From assembly GCA_017556745.1 (NCBI GenBank), contig JAFYMF010000017.1:17206-81205 (forward strand): a stretch of DNA of 64,000 bases, read 5' to 3'. The notes under the pieces are model-generated. The model worked only from the letters and a program-made list of their open reading frames with translations. It was not told the origin of the DNA and did no database searches. The DNA is from Clostridia bacterium. GTDB taxonomy: Bacteria > Bacillota > Clostridia > Oscillospirales > CAG-272. The translations under genes and the position numbers were made by a program. Positions 23,617-33,828 of this stretch are shown one piece after another. How positions within the stretch are numbered: the first letter of the stretch is position 1; the number at the start of each line of letters is the position of its first letter.

Positions 23617-24774
23617 TTATGCATCAAACTCGGCAATATCAGAGATAACGGTATTGCTCACGTACATCCCCCTGTCAGTGAGAAAATATCTGTCCCTGTC
23701 CTTTACCATTACACCGATAGATATATATTTATTTAGCTTGTCACGGTACTTTTCTTCAAAATCTATGCCGAAACGTGAATAGAAGTCCTCTGCAGAGATA
23801 CCGTCTCGGAGCCTCATGCGAAGCATTATATATTCAGCTTCCCTGTCCTGTTCGGTTATCTCCTCACAGTATTCTATCGGTTCCCTGCCGTCTTCTACCG
23901 CGGCACAATAGTCGGTGAGACTGCCGATATATCCGTAACGCTTTCCTCCGAAATATGAATAAGCAGATGGACCAAATGCAATATATTCAAGTGCATCCCA
24001 ATATTTAAGATTGTGTCGGCATTCACGTCCGTTTTTGGCATAATTACTTATTTCGTAATGACGGTAACCTCTTGATCGAAGCATTTCTACCGCAGTCATA
24101 TACATCTCATATTCACTGTCCTCATCCGGAAGGCTCAAGCTGTCCCTCATTCTTCCAAACGGGGTATTGTCTTCTATCTTAAGTCCGTAGAGTGACAAAT
24201 GCTCGGGAGAAAGAGCCGACACTCTGTCTACCGTCTCAGCAAATGAATCCACAGTTTGCTCCGGCAGTCCGTACATAAGGTCAACGTTTATATTGTCTAT
24301 CCCTGCATCTCTTGCATCACTGTAGGCGGAAAGAAACTCTGAATAACTGTGTATTCTCGATAGCATTTTAAGCTCGGAGTCGTGAGAGCTCTGAAGTCCA
24401 AAGCTTATGCGGTTTACACCAGAAGACCTCATTATCTTAAGATCGTCATGTGTAACTGTTCCCGGATTTGCCTCGACAGAGAACTCAAGGTCGCCCGAAA
24501 GAGAAAAGGTTGATGCTACCGCATTACCGATCAAAGCTATCCCCTCTCCCCCAAGGATAGTGGGAGTGCCACCGCCGAGAAAGATACTGTCTACAGTATA
24601 CATATCAGCAGAGGGCGCAATTCTCTTTATATGCTTTTCGAGGACTGTCAGGTATTCTGCCCTGTCATCGGGAGAAAAATTCCCGGAATAAAAATCACAG
24701 TAAGCGCATTTACTTTTACAAAAGGGGACATGTATATATATCCCCAATCGTTTTTTATTCAGTTTATCAGCCAT
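23617..24774 (-). CDS. hemW: Radical SAM protein HemW (heme chaperone-like, formerly HemN-like)
   Basis: The 385-residue protein has the radical SAM cluster CKSKCAYC (Cys 19, 23, 26), then DSIFLGGGTPTIL, NPGTV and RISFGLQSS, as in HemW/coproporphyrinogen dehydrogenase-like proteins. The C-terminal winged region ends near RYFLTDRGMYVSN. HemW binds heme and is thought to deliver it to respiratory enzymes. The start is set at the ATG at 24774, ten bases after the lepA stop; an upstream in-frame extension inside lepA is rejected. The lepA-hemW order is a standard Bacillota pair. Confidence 0.92.
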   Translation of the reverse strand: MADKLNKKRLGIYIHVPFCKSKCAYCDFYSGNFSPDDRAEYLTVLEKHIKRIAPSADMYTVDSIFLGGGTPTILGGEGIALIGNAVASTFSLSGDLEFSVEANPGTVTHDDLKIMRSSGVNRISFGLQSSHDSELKMLSRIHSYSEFLSAYSDARDAGIDNINVDLMYGLPEQTVDSFAETVDRVSALSPEHLSLYGLKIEDNTPFGRMRDSLSLPDEDSEYEMYMTAVEMLRSRGYRHYEISNYAKNGRECRHNLKYWDALEYIAFGPSAYSYFGGKRYGYIGSLTDYCAAVEDGREPIEYCEEITEQDREAEYIMLRMRLRDGISAEDFYSRFGIDFEEKYRDKLNKYISIGVMVKDRDRYFLTDRGMYVSNTVISDIAEFDA

Positions 24775-24784
24775 TTCCAACTGA

Positions 24785-26602
24785 TTATTCCTCATCCAAC
24801 TTGAGCACCGCCATAAATGCCTCGGGAGATACCTCCACAGAACCAAGCTGGCGCATCTTCTTTTTACCTTCCTTCTGCTTTTCAAGCAGCTTCTTCTTAC
24901 GGGTGATATCACCACCGTAACACTTGGCAAGAACGTCCTTACGCATCGCTTTTACCGTCTCTCGGGCTATGATCTTAGAACCGATAGCCGCCTGAATCGG
25001 TATCTCAAAGAGCTGACGCGGTATATTCTCCTTAAGCTTTTCTGCTATCTTTCTTGCTCGTCCGTATGCCTTTTCCTCGTGAACGATAAATGACAGTGCA
25101 TCCACGACGTCACCGTTTAGCATAATATCAAGCTTGACAAGCTTACTGGGACGATATTCAGACAGCTCGTAGTCAAGAGAAGCATAACCTCTTGAACGGC
25201 TCTTTAAGGCATCGAAGAAATCGTATATTATCTCGTTCAAGGGGAGATCATAATGGAGCTCCACTCTCTCGGTATCGATATACTTCATATCAATGAAGGT
25301 ACCTCTGCGATCCTGACAGAGATCCATGATTCCGCCAACATACTCGGTAGGTGTTATAATATTAGCTTTCACTACCGGCTCTGCGGCGATCTCTATTTCC
25401 TCGGGTGCAGGATAGTTAGTGGGGTTATCTACTCTCAGTACAGTTCCGTTATGAAGGGTTATTTCGTATATAACACTGGGGGCAGTGGTTATAATATCAA
25501 GGTTGAATTCTCTCTCAAGACGCTCCATCATTATCTCCATATGGAGCAGACCAAGGAAACCGCAACGGAATCCGAAGCCGAGAGCGATAGAGGTCTCCGC
25601 CTCAAAGAAGAGCGCAGCATCATTGAGCTGAAGCTTTTCAAGTGCATCTCTGAGATCGCCGTATCTTGCACCGTCTGCAGGATAGATACCGGCATAGACC
25701 ATAGGCTGAACTGCTCTGAATCCGGGAAGTGCCTCCGCGGCAGGGTTTTCTGCCGAGGTAACAGTATCACCTACGCGGGTCTCTCCTATGGTCTTAATAC
25801 TTGCTGTAATAAAACCAACGTCACCGGCTCTCAGCTCTCCGCACTTATCAAGACCGAATGCGCCCATAGTACCAACGTCAACAACGTCGTACTCCATACC
25901 GGTGCTCATAAGACGTATTCTGTCACCTGAGCGTACGGTACCGTCCATAACTCTTACGTATACAACGACACCAAGGTAACTATCATAATAAGAGTCAAAT
26001 ATCAGACACTTGAGAGGTGCCTCCGAATCTCCCTTGGGAGCAGGGAGGTCTGTAATTATACTCTCGATAAGCTGATCGATATTAAGCCCTGTCTTTGCAG
26101 ATACCGCAGGACAGTCCTCAGCAGGGATACCGATTATATCCTCCACCTCCTGACGTACCTTCTCCACATTTGCAGAAGGAAGGTCCATCTTGTTAACGAC
26201 AGGAAGTATCTCAAGGTCAGCATCTATTGCAAGATATGCGTTAGCAAGAGTCTGCGCCTCAACACCCTGAGTCGCGTCAACTACAAGCAGTGCACCGTCA
26301 CAGGCATTAAGTGAACGGGAAACCTCATAGTTAAAGTCTACGTGGCCGGGGGTGTCTATAAGATTAAGGGTATAGTGTTCCCCATTCTTGGCATCGTATC
26401 CAAGACGTACAGCTCTCGCCTTGATGGTGATACCTCTTTCTCTTTCAAGTTCCATATTATCAAGAAGCTGTTCTTCCATCTCACGGGTGGAAACCGTCTG
26501 GGTATGCTCAAGTATACGGTCGGCAAGGGTTGACTTACCGTGGTCGATATGAGCTACTATTGAAAAGTTTCTTATATGCTCGAGTCTTTCTTTATCGGAC
26601 AT
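24785..26602 (-). CDS. lepA: Elongation factor 4 (LepA)
   Basis: LepA is a ribosome-associated GTPase, active in translation fidelity or initiation under stress. The 605-residue protein has the G1 loop [13 protein letters not shown] (about 13-25), G3 [11 protein letters not shown]4 VVNKMDLP, and the LepA-specific C-terminal domain containing [22 protein letters not shown] (residues 560-585 or so). The start is the ATG at 26602, since TGGAG lies at the right distance; four codons of upstream extension are unlikely. It is transcribed from a promoter at 26688-26716 with hemW downstream. Confidence 0.96.
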   Translation of the reverse strand: MSDKERLEHIRNFSIVAHIDHGKSTLADRILEHTQTVSTREMEEQLLDNMELERERGITIKARAVRLGYDAKNGEHYTLNLIDTPGHVDFNYEVSRSLNACDGALLVVDATQGVEAQTLANAYLAIDADLEILPVVNKMDLPSANVEKVRQEVEDIIGIPAEDCPAVSAKTGLNIDQLIESIITDLPAPKGDSEAPLKCLIFDSYYDSYLGVVVYVRVMDGTVRSGDRIRLMSTGMEYDVVDVGTMGAFGLDKCGELRAGDVGFITASIKTIGETRVGDTVTSAENPAAEALPGFRAVQPMVYAGIYPADGARYGDLRDALEKLQLNDAALFFEAETSIALGFGFRCGFLGLLHMEIMMERLEREFNLDIITTAPSVIYEITLHNGTVLRVDNPTNYPAPEEIEIAAEPVVKANIITPTEYVGGIMDLCQDRRGTFIDMKYIDTERVELHYDLPLNEIIYDFFDALKSRSRGYASLDYELSEYRPSKLVKLDIMLNGDVVDALSFIVHEEKAYGRARKIAEKLKENIPRQLFEIPIQAAIGSKIIARETVKAMRKDVLAKCYGGDITRKKKLLEKQKEGKKKMRQLGSVEVSPEAFMAVLKLDEE

Positions 26603-26687
26603 CTTTATCTCCATCCTGCCGCTTCAGCAACGAAATTAGCTATCAAATAAAAGAGGACAAACTCCTCCTTATAAATTACCACCTTAT

Positions 26688-26716
26688 ATTATATAAAAAC
26701 ACAAGAATAAAATCAA
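26688..26716 (-). promoter_or_regulatory. Sigma-A promoter of lepA-hemW
   Basis: The minus strand reads TTGATT, 17 bases, TATAAT. The roughly 80-base leader contains a small hairpin (around 26652-26667) that includes an AGGAGG-like sequence. I could not assign a function to it. Confidence 0.82.
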
Positions 26717-26827
26717 GCATTTTGATAAATTAACATCTTCGAAACTATTTATTATAAAAAAATACACTTTCCGGCTGTATAATGTTTCCATTAGTTGTTG
26801 AAAATTCAAATTCTGAAAGGATAAATT

Positions 26828-28528
26828 ATGTCTAAGAAGAAAATCGGAACAAAGATAAGAAAGATATATGACCTGCGGCACATGGTACGTACCAGCATTG
26901 AGATATACCGTGAGGAGACTGCATTTCTTGAACGTAAGGAAGGTGTATACACACCTATCACGTACGACCAGCTTGGTCATGACCTTGATGCTCTTGGGTG
27001 TGCCCTCTTTGAGAGAGGTATACGCGGACGCGTAGCTGTTATGGGTGAAAACGGTTATTTCTGGGCGCTGTCTTATCTTGTAGCGGTATGCGGTCTTGGT
27101 GTTGTTGTACCTCTTGATAAGGAACTTCCAGCTGAGGAAGTGAAAAACATTGCAAATATTGCAAACCTGGATGCTATTATCTGCTCAGATAAACTTGTAA
27201 ATAAAACGGAGGGTATTGACGGAGTTGAGGTAATACCGTTTAGCCGCATACCCGAGCTTATTGAAGAAGGAAAAAAATGTATAAGCGAGTCTAAGACCAC
27301 TTATCTTGTTGCCCCCATTGACCGAGAGATCATGAGTGTATTGCTCTTCACCTCCGGTACAACCGGTGTGTCAAAGGGCGTTATGCTCTCACACAAAAAC
27401 ATCTGTACTGTACTTGAGGCTGCGGCCGGATTTGATGACGTAGGCCCCGGTGATGTGTTCCTGTCTGTTCTCCCCCTTCACCACGTTTTTGAATGCAGCT
27501 GCGGATTTCTCGCTCCCCTTTTTGTCGGCGGTGCAATCGCATACTGTACGGGACTGAGACATATTATCGCAGATATGAAGGATTCCCGTGTTACCAAGAT
27601 AATGTGTGTTCCTCTCCTGCTTGAAACCATGTACAAAAAGATATGGCAGACAGCAAAAAAACAAGGTAAGGATAAAGCTCTTCGTGCGGCTATCAAGCTT
27701 AACCGTGCAAGTAAAAAAATAGGTGTTGATCTTTCGAAAAAACTGTTCTCCGATATTCATAATATGTTCGGAGGAAGGCTTGGGCTCTTTATCTGCGGCG
27801 GTGCTGCGGCTGACCCCGAGATAATCGCAGGAATGAGAGACCTTGGATTCCACGCAATTCAGGGATACGGTCTTACCGAATGTGCTCCTGTTGCGGCAAT
27901 AAATCTTGAGACCTGCTTCAGAGATGCCTCTGCAGGTCTTACACCCAAATACGGTGAGCTTACAGTTATGGATAAAAGCGATGACGGCACCGGCGAGATA
28001 TGTTACCGCGGCGATAACGTAATGCTCGGTTACTACGATGCACCTGACCTCACCGATGAGGTAATAATCGACGGTTGGTTCCACACAGGAGATCTCGGAT
28101 ATATTGACGATGACGGTTTTCTCTACATCACCGGACGAAAGAAAAACGTTATCGTAACAAACGGCGGCAAAAACGTATTCCCTGAGGAGCTTGAGACATA
28201 TCTCTCAAGAAGTCCGTACGTTAAAGAATCTGTTGTTGTTGGATATATGAACGATGCAAAGAGAGACTATGACATTGTAGCTATAATCCACCCCGACAAT
28301 GATGCACTGAAGGAAATACTCGGAAACAGATATACCGAGCAGGATGTGAGACGAGTACTCAAAGAAGCGGTATCTGAGGTAAACGAAATTGTTCAGTCCT
28401 ACAAGCATATAAACTACTTTGTTATAAGAGAAGAGGAATTTGTCAAAAATTCTTCGAGAAAGATCAAGAGAAACGCATCCATTTCCGAGGAGGCAAAGGA
28501 TAAGTATCTCAAGCTTTTAAATAAATAA
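26828..28528 (+). CDS. AMP-binding long-chain fatty acid CoA ligase-like protein
   Basis: The 566-residue protein is an ANL-superfamily adenylating enzyme. It has the phosphate loop LLFTSGTTGVSKGVMLSH (about 177-194), QGYGLTECAPV (about 350-360), the GWFHTGDLGYIDDDGFLYI motif (about 418-436), GRKKNVIVTNGGKNVFPEELE and a C-terminal lysine region SRKIKRN. It would activate fatty acids or another carboxylate to acyl-AMP/CoA. There is no carrier-protein domain. It stands alone, with GAAAGGATA upstream and a strong terminator after it, and a TATAAT at 26778-26783 without a clear -35. Confidence 0.88.
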   Translation: MSKKKIGTKIRKIYDLRHMVRTSIEIYREETAFLERKEGVYTPITYDQLGHDLDALGCALFERGIRGRVAVMGENGYFWALSYLVAVCGLGVVVPLDKELPAEEVKNIANIANLDAIICSDKLVNKTEGIDGVEVIPFSRIPELIEEGKKCISESKTTYLVAPIDREIMSVLLFTSGTTGVSKGVMLSHKNICTVLEAAAGFDDVGPGDVFLSVLPLHHVFECSCGFLAPLFVGGAIAYCTGLRHIIADMKDSRVTKIMCVPLLLETMYKKIWQTAKKQGKDKALRAAIKLNRASKKIGVDLSKKLFSDIHNMFGGRLGLFICGGAAADPEIIAGMRDLGFHAIQGYGLTECAPVAAINLETCFRDASAGLTPKYGELTVMDKSDDGTGEICYRGDNVMLGYYDAPDLTDEVIIDGWFHTGDLGYIDDDGFLYITGRKKNVIVTNGGKNVFPEELETYLSRSPYVKESVVVGYMNDAKRDYDIVAIIHPDNDALKEILGNRYTEQDVRRVLKEAVSEVNEIVQSYKHINYFVIREEEFVKNSSRKIKRNASISEEAKDKYLKLLNK

Positions 28529-28537
28529 CACATAGTA

Positions 28538-28574
28538 GAAAAAAGCGTTTGGCCAGCCGGCCAAACGCTTTTTT
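28538..28574. terminator. Bidirectional terminator
   Basis: GCGTTTGGCC pairs with GGCCAAACGC around a 4-base loop, flanked by A and T runs. It ends the acyl-CoA ligase gene (plus) and could also end the PHP gene (minus). Confidence 0.9.
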
Positions 28575-28638
28575 GTCTACATATTATATATAGTATTGCT
28601 ATTATCTTCCTATTATGATATAATCGGATAAATACATA

Positions 28639-29667
28639 TTAGTTCTCTCCGAAAAGCTCCGGACGGAAAAATCCGCGGGTATCTGCCTTTCTGCCGCTAC
28701 TGTCAACTACAGATATACGGATATACGGAGCTTTTCTGCTGACCTTGAAATCTGCTGAGGTAATGGACGCCTCACCGTCACATCTGTGAACGCGGTAGGG
28801 GGACTTTCCGCCGTTATAGACGTATATGTGCTCGGCTCCCGAGCATTCGATGTGGAGCATCCTCTCTTCAGGATCAAATGAGACCTCATATATCTCGGGA
28901 CCGGTGGAGGAATACATCTCCCCGGTTTCCATAGCGGTAATAATAGAGGAATATTCAAACTTCTCGGGATATATCATGGTAAATGCGCCGAAGGAGTCAA
29001 ACTCAACGTGGTCTTCAGCATTCTTGTTATGATTATCGTCAGAGCCGTGGCACGCAATTGCCTTTCCGCGAAGAAGAAGATTATCATAAAGAGCACCGTT
29101 AAGCTCAAGACCGTTCATAAGGTAACTGTTATAGTTACACATTTCAAAGCTGAATATACCCTCATACCTCATCATCTCCTCAGCGCACTCAAGTGACCAG
29201 TAGGGATGATTGTAGGCAACAATATAGCCATTGTCCTTTGCAGTTCTTATATATTCGTTTATATATTCCGAGGAATATTCCCGCGGCCTTTCACTGCCGG
29301 CGTGAGGCACTGCCATCTGTCTTTCCTTATCTATATACTTGCAGTAGGGTTCATTATAGCAGATGAGTGTCTCGTTTTTATCATCCCGCGCAAAAAGATT
29401 GAGGTGAACCTCCTTTTGAAACAGCTTATACGCAGCAGAGGGATCTACTCTTATATAACATTCATAGCCTGTCAGGGCTATGAAGCCTTCGTCTGTAAGA
29501 TCACTGTGTGAACGGGGCGCCTCGTGATCGGTTATGGCAAGAATCGAATAACCCTTATCCTTGTACATCACTTTAAGCTCCTGCGGGGTACGGTGACCGT
29601 CCGAGCAGGTACTGTGACAGTGGAGATTGGCTTTGTACTGTTTCTTTTTAGGTGATATAAGATACAT
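28639..29667 (-). CDS. PHP-domain metal-dependent phosphoesterase
   Basis: The 342-residue protein starts with the PHP signature KANLHCHSTCSDGHRTPQEL (metal-binding histidines near 16-18) and ILAITDHEAP (about 42-51), with later GSDDNHN (Asp/His, about 210) completing the trinuclear metal site. Stand-alone PHP proteins of this kind act as phosphoesterases on nucleotides or small phosphates. A C-terminal beta-rich extension from about 270 is of unknown role. The start is the ATG at 29667 because AGGAA is correctly spaced; the GTG three codons upstream is too close to that site. Confidence 0.82.
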   Translation of the reverse strand: MYLISPKKKQYKANLHCHSTCSDGHRTPQELKVMYKDKGYSILAITDHEAPRSHSDLTDEGFIALTGYECYIRVDPSAAYKLFQKEVHLNLFARDDKNETLICYNEPYCKYIDKERQMAVPHAGSERPREYSSEYINEYIRTAKDNGYIVAYNHPYWSLECAEEMMRYEGIFSFEMCNYNSYLMNGLELNGALYDNLLLRGKAIACHGSDDNHNKNAEDHVEFDSFGAFTMIYPEKFEYSSIITAMETGEMYSSTGPEIYEVSFDPEERMLHIECSGAEHIYVYNGGKSPYRVHRCDGEASITSADFKVSRKAPYIRISVVDSSGRKADTRGFFRPELFGEN

Positions 29668-29800
29668 TTCTAACACTTCCTGATATATTTTTAAAATAGA
29701 ACTTAATACCGTATTCGACAGGTTAACACCGGTTTCCGAGTATGAACTTTTGGTTTAGGGTGCCGTAAACATTGTTTTATAAAAATTCAAAGAAAAAACT

Positions 29801-31333
29801 TTATTTCCTTTCATACTCTTCTCTGTATATTTTAAGAAGCATGGATGCTCTTCTCATAAGCTGTTCATTTTCAGCGGCAAAGGATGTTTCACCATTGTGT
29901 ATCATATATCTGAATTTCGTAGGATAATCACACCCCAGTGTTCCGAGATATATCCATGCACTGTCTACCTTAATTCCGTCAATTATAATATCGATCATAC
30001 GTCTTGACTCCGGGTCAGACATATATTTACCTTTCAGAGCAACATTAAGATACAGCGGAAGAGTCTCTCTGTAGCTGTAAGATGCGAGAGCCTCAATAAC
30101 CGCACCTACAGTATCAGGGTCACTGTTAGTATTCGGAATAGCAACAGCACCATAGGTATCGTGCGAGTAGGTATAGTACAATTTCTGTGCCTTATCATAT
30201 TTGGGAAAAGGGAGTATTCCGTAATCATGCTGCATATTGCGGAAGGATGGCTGCTCTGCATGACCTATATATCCGACACAGAACAGGTTTTTACCGCTTA
30301 CAAAATATTTCTCAGCATCAAACGTCTCATATCCATGTCCCTGTTCATCTATGACACCGTTAAAGTTTGAGCCCAAAGAATAATGAGCCATATTATATAC
30401 TTTTTCAAGAGAATCAAACAGCTTGCCTGTATTTACATTAAACTCAACCCATCCGTCATCTGTCTTTGAAAGTATATCGATATCGAAGCTGCTCCATATA
30501 TTGTCCACGGCACATACAGGGCTGAAGGCTATACCGTATATATCATCGAAGTCTCTGACAGTATCACCGTCTACATCCTCATATATGCTTCCGCCCAGCT
30601 CAACAAATTTATCAAAAGTCCAGTCACCGTTCTCAACAATACTGTAAAGGTCACCGAGTTCGGGATATCTGCTTAGGTAATCTTCACCAAGAACTTTATT
30701 GTAATATACCGAATAACAATTTCTGATAAGAGAAAGGAATAATGAGCCGGTAGCAAGATAGAGGCTACCCATCAATTCTGCTTCGCTGTTAAATCCATCT
30801 GCCCACCACGGCTTATCAAAATCAAGATAATCAACACTATAAAGATCTATCATATTTTTGTCTATAACATACCTTGTTATGACATGGTTGGCGTAGATAT
30901 AAGCTTGATACATATCATCGCCTGAGCTGAGACTCTTGTCTATCTCGGGCACAACATCATCCATCTGAATGTTGTTGATCTCAACGTCAAGTCTCTCTTC
31001 TACAAACTTCTCACGGTTATAAACAGAATCGTTTACAGGCTCGCTCATGAGCTCTTCTACAGTAAAATCCACTTCGTACTGGCTGTATTTACCATTGCCC
31101 TTAGGTGACAGTATAGTAACTGTTGCTCCGCCGAAATCAAGGTTATCCGGGAGGCTGTCATCTTCATATACAAGAGTATTTTCGTAGTCAGACTCATCTT
31201 TAGGCGCGTCTGATGAATGAGCTGTAGTCACTGTACTGTCATTCGATCCCGTATCTGCCATAGAGCAGGCAACAAAGGACCAAATAATGACAGCTAAAAT
31301 GATAATACCTAAAATACGTTTAACACGAGTCAC
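29801..31333 (-). CDS. Large solute-binding lipoprotein, divergent member of the window's paralogue family
   Basis: The 510-residue protein has a lipobox ending FVAC (Cys 23) and the pattern shared by five other proteins in the window: NLDFGGATVTILSP, MSEPVNDSVYNREKFVEERLDVEI, a KPWWADGF block, LYLATGSLFLSL, YYNKVLGEDYLSRYPELGDLYSIV and RYMIHNGETSF near the end. This resembles an ABC-type solute-binding protein. The start is GTG at 31331-31333; the ATG five codons upstream is part of the ribosome site GGAGGGG. No permease or ATPase lies nearby, so the solute and the transporter are unknown. It is the only member outside the 51.7-62.9 kb region. Confidence 0.78.
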   Translation of the reverse strand: MTRVKRILGIIILAVIIWSFVACSMADTGSNDSTVTTAHSSDAPKDESDYENTLVYEDDSLPDNLDFGGATVTILSPKGNGKYSQYEVDFTVEELMSEPVNDSVYNREKFVEERLDVEINNIQMDDVVPEIDKSLSSGDDMYQAYIYANHVITRYVIDKNMIDLYSVDYLDFDKPWWADGFNSEAELMGSLYLATGSLFLSLIRNCYSVYYNKVLGEDYLSRYPELGDLYSIVENGDWTFDKFVELGGSIYEDVDGDTVRDFDDIYGIAFSPVCAVDNIWSSFDIDILSKTDDGWVEFNVNTGKLFDSLEKVYNMAHYSLGSNFNGVIDEQGHGYETFDAEKYFVSGKNLFCVGYIGHAEQPSFRNMQHDYGILPFPKYDKAQKLYYTYSHDTYGAVAIPNTNSDPDTVGAVIEALASYSYRETLPLYLNVALKGKYMSDPESRRMIDIIIDGIKVDSAWIYLGTLGCDYPTKFRYMIHNGETSFAAENEQLMRRASMLLKIYREEYERK

Positions 31334-31391
31334 AACAATCCCCTCCATATCGTATCACACTACCCAAAAGAGTAACATATTATTTCAATTA

Positions 31392-31420
31392 ATTATATAT
31401 AACATCAATATAAAAGTCAA
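31392..31420 (-). promoter_or_regulatory. Sigma-A promoter of the solute-binding lipoprotein at 29801
   Basis: The minus strand reads TTGACT, 17 bases, TATAAT, the same boxes as at three of the other paralogues. Confidence 0.85.
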
Positions 31421-31541
31421 CTCCATTTGAATCTTGCCGCAATAAGGACAGTCGTTCTAAATGTCACACACAATGCATTACAGTAATATATTCTTGTCTG
31501 AAAACTTTTTTAAAAATTTTTTGATATTTTTTTATTTTCTT

Positions 31542-31570
31542 TGTGACCTTTTAGTATTCTCAATCGTATT
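31542..31570 (+). promoter_or_regulatory. Candidate ECF-sigma promoter
   Basis: TGTGACC (31542-31548), 16 bases, CGTATT (31565-31570), 25 bases before the ECF sigma gene. The spacing and the CGTAT box fit autoregulated ECF promoters. The same TGTGACC-16 layout recurs before the second ECF gene at 36776. Confidence 0.55.
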
Positions 31571-31595
31571 ACATAATGAAAGGGGCTGAAAGAGA

Positions 31596-32087
31596 GTGCT
31601 CTTCTTCACGTTAGCAAACACAAAATCGGAGTTCATCCCATGTGACGTGGCCTACGATAAATACGGTAATATGCTCTTCCGAGTATGTTACTCAATACTG
31701 GTCAGTCACGCAGATGCCGAGGATGCTGTTCAAGACGTTTTCTACAAATACATAACAAAGCAACCCACTTTTGAAAGTGAGGAGCATCTTAAAGCCTGGC
31801 TCATCCGAGTCGCTTCCAACAGAAGCAAGGACATTCTGAGATCAAAGAAGATCAGAAGTACCCTGACTCTTGAAGAAGCGGACAACTATGAAATAGACGA
31901 AGATCAGAGCGAGATACTGAAAGAGGTATTCGCATTGCCCATCAAATACCGTGAGGTGATCGTGCTTCACCACCTTGAGGGGTACTCGGTGAAGGAGATC
32001 GCCGATCTCTTATCTATTTCCGAATCGGGTGTAAAAATGAGGCTGTCCCGCGGCCGGGACATGCTGAAGGAAGCCATCTCTGAGTAA
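31596..32087 (+). CDS. ECF-family RNA polymerase sigma factor
   Basis: The 163-residue protein has sigma region 2 (YDKYGNMLFRVCYSILVSHADAEDAVQDVF, with DAEDAVQDVF the -10-binding helix, about 37-46) and region 4 (KYREVIVLHHLEGYSVKEIADLLSISESGVKMRLSRGRDML, about 110-155). It would direct RNA polymerase to a specific promoter set, probably including its own. The start is GTG at 31596 with AAAGGGG upstream. It is followed by a membrane protein with the layout of an anti-sigma factor, then a lipoprotein and acyltransferase genes in the same direction, probably one operon. Confidence 0.9.
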   Translation: MLFFTLANTKSEFIPCDVAYDKYGNMLFRVCYSILVSHADAEDAVQDVFYKYITKQPTFESEEHLKAWLIRVASNRSKDILRSKKIRSTLTLEEADNYEIDEDQSEILKEVFALPIKYREVIVLHHLEGYSVKEIADLLSISESGVKMRLSRGRDMLKEAISE

Positions 32088-32121
32088 CAGACTCAGACAA
32101 CTCTCAAAGAAAGGAGAAAAC

Positions 32122-32742
32122 ATGTTCGATCAAAAAACCGTTGAAGCATACAAAAGAATAAAGCCGTCAGACGAGCTTCGCGAACAGATACTGAACGCAA
32201 AGCCGGAACAAAGATCTGCGACAATTCTGACACTTAAAAGATATGCAAGTCTTGCCGCGTGTATCGCCCTGGTCGTTATCGTAGGACTGATAGCAGGCAG
32301 AGGATTTGCAGACGGATCGCTGACCGTCACCCTGGCAGACGGCACGGCACTGTCCGCTGAAGCGGTCAATGTGTACCCGGTTACCGCAAGCTATACGGGA
32401 GCCGCCAGAATCGCCATACACACAGGTGACGATACCCCGGTCTATCCCGCACCTGCAAATGCCGACGATTGCTTTTACCTTGAGGTATCCTCAAATAAAA
32501 CCGCAGTGATAAAGGCTACGTCAGGTAACATTTTCATGTACGATGAAAACCTGGGTAACTATCTGGAGTACACCTACGATGCTTACTTTGAGGGCAAAGC
32601 AAAGATCTACTGGCACATTACCGATATGGAAGTCGGTGAAAGTCAATTTCTGACTGTATCCGGCAGAAGCAAAGAAACCCGCATCATTCTCACAAAAACA
32701 GAGGGTGGATTTACTCTCTCCTCTCAGAATGAGGAAAACTGA
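32122..32742 (+). CDS. Probable membrane anti-sigma factor
   Basis: The 206-residue protein has a short cytoplasmic N-terminus (KRIKPSDELREQILNAK), one membrane helix (about residues 40-60) and an extracytoplasmic beta-rich domain without a recognised motif. It begins 34 bases after the ECF sigma gene with AAAGGAG upstream. Size, topology and location fit an anti-sigma factor that holds the ECF protein inactive at the membrane. No zinc-binding HxxxCxxC motif is present. The name is an inference from context. Confidence 0.65.
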   Translation: MFDQKTVEAYKRIKPSDELREQILNAKPEQRSATILTLKRYASLAACIALVVIVGLIAGRGFADGSLTVTLADGTALSAEAVNVYPVTASYTGAARIAIHTGDDTPVYPAPANADDCFYLEVSSNKTAVIKATSGNIFMYDENLGNYLEYTYDAYFEGKAKIYWHITDMEVGESQFLTVSGRSKETRIILTKTEGGFTLSSQNEEN

Positions 32743-32791
32743 TTTAAGTAAAAAAAATTAAAACACATAACATTTTTTGGAGGAAAAAACA

Positions 32792-33805
32792 ATGGCTAAG
32801 AAAATAATTGCACTTCTTCTCGTAATGATCCTTGGAGCATCCGCTCTCATCTCCTGCGGCGCAACCACCACTAATACCCCCGATGATACCACCGCATCTA
32901 CCGATACCCCTGCAACCGAAGACAAGGCTAACATAGTAACCCCCGACATAGTATCAGGCAGCTATGGCGAGACCTTCTGGAACCTCTTCACCAAGACTCT
33001 CTCCGAGAAGCCCGATGCTACTCTTGAAGAGATAGCGAACACCCTTATCACCGGCGACCATATTCCATTTATGGCAGGTGCATCCCCCGTTGAAGCAGGT
33101 TATCTTGGAGGTTTTACCAATGAGATCACCGGATTTAAGTCTGCATATACATTCGGCCCTATGGTGATGGGTGTACCCTTTGTAGGTTACGTATTCGAGC
33201 TTGAGTCTGTCGACAATGTCAAGGACTTCACCAAGACTCTTGAGGACAATGCTGATCCCCGTTGGAATGTTTGTACCGAGGCTGATCATACCCTTATCGG
33301 CGCTGTAGAGAACACTGTATTCTTCCTTATGTGCCCTGCTTCCGTTGATCTTGACGGTGGTGAAGAAGGTGGCGAGATGGGCGAGGTAATCTGGCCTGAC
33401 GTTTCCGAGGGTGCAGGCGCTATGCTTTTCGACGCGTTTGTAGGATATATTGAGAACAACCCCGCAATCGGCATTGACGAGCTTGCAACCCTTCTTATCA
33501 CTCACGAGAGCATTCAGTTCATGGGCGGTGCAATGCCTGTTGAAGCAGGTTACCTTGCAGGCTTTACCGCTGATATCTCCGGCTTCGAGTCCGCTTACAG
33601 CTTTGCTCCCATGATCAGTACTATTCCTTTCGTTGGTTACCTCTTCCAGATCGCTGAAGATGGCGACGTAAACGCATTCATTGACACTATTGAACCCCTT
33701 GCAAATCCCTCTTGGAACGTTTGTACTACCGCTGACCAGACCGTTATCGGCGCTGTCGGCAACACCGTATTTTTCCTTATGTGCCCCACCTCTCTTGAGG
33801 GTTAA
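32792..33805 (+). CDS. Lipoprotein with a duplicated domain of unknown function
   Basis: The 337-residue protein has lipobox ASALISC (Cys 22) and a short Thr-rich spacer. Two copies of one domain of about 125 residues follow: copy 1 about 50-180, copy 2 about 205-337. Matching blocks are HIPFMAGASPVEAGYLGGF / SIQFMGGAMPVEAGYLAGF, VPFVGYVFEL / IPFVGYLFQI, and RWNVCTEADHTLIGAVENTV / SWNVCTTADQTVIGAVGNTV, each copy ending FFLMCP. I do not recognise the family. The ATG at 32792 has GGAGG eight bases upstream. It sits between the anti-sigma gene and the MBOAT gene, which suggests an envelope role. Confidence 0.75.
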   Translation: MAKKIIALLLVMILGASALISCGATTTNTPDDTTASTDTPATEDKANIVTPDIVSGSYGETFWNLFTKTLSEKPDATLEEIANTLITGDHIPFMAGASPVEAGYLGGFTNEITGFKSAYTFGPMVMGVPFVGYVFELESVDNVKDFTKTLEDNADPRWNVCTEADHTLIGAVENTVFFLMCPASVDLDGGEEGGEMGEVIWPDVSEGAGAMLFDAFVGYIENNPAIGIDELATLLITHESIQFMGGAMPVEAGYLAGFTADISGFESAYSFAPMISTIPFVGYLFQIAEDGDVNAFIDTIEPLANPSWNVCTTADQTVIGAVGNTVFFLMCPTSLEG

Positions 33806-33828
33806 TTAACCTAGAACAAAAAGCTAAT

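Noticed and set aside
27389..28084. A 231-codon minus-strand frame inside the acyl-CoA ligase gene
   Set aside because: It is a shadow of the codon pattern of a well-supported gene.
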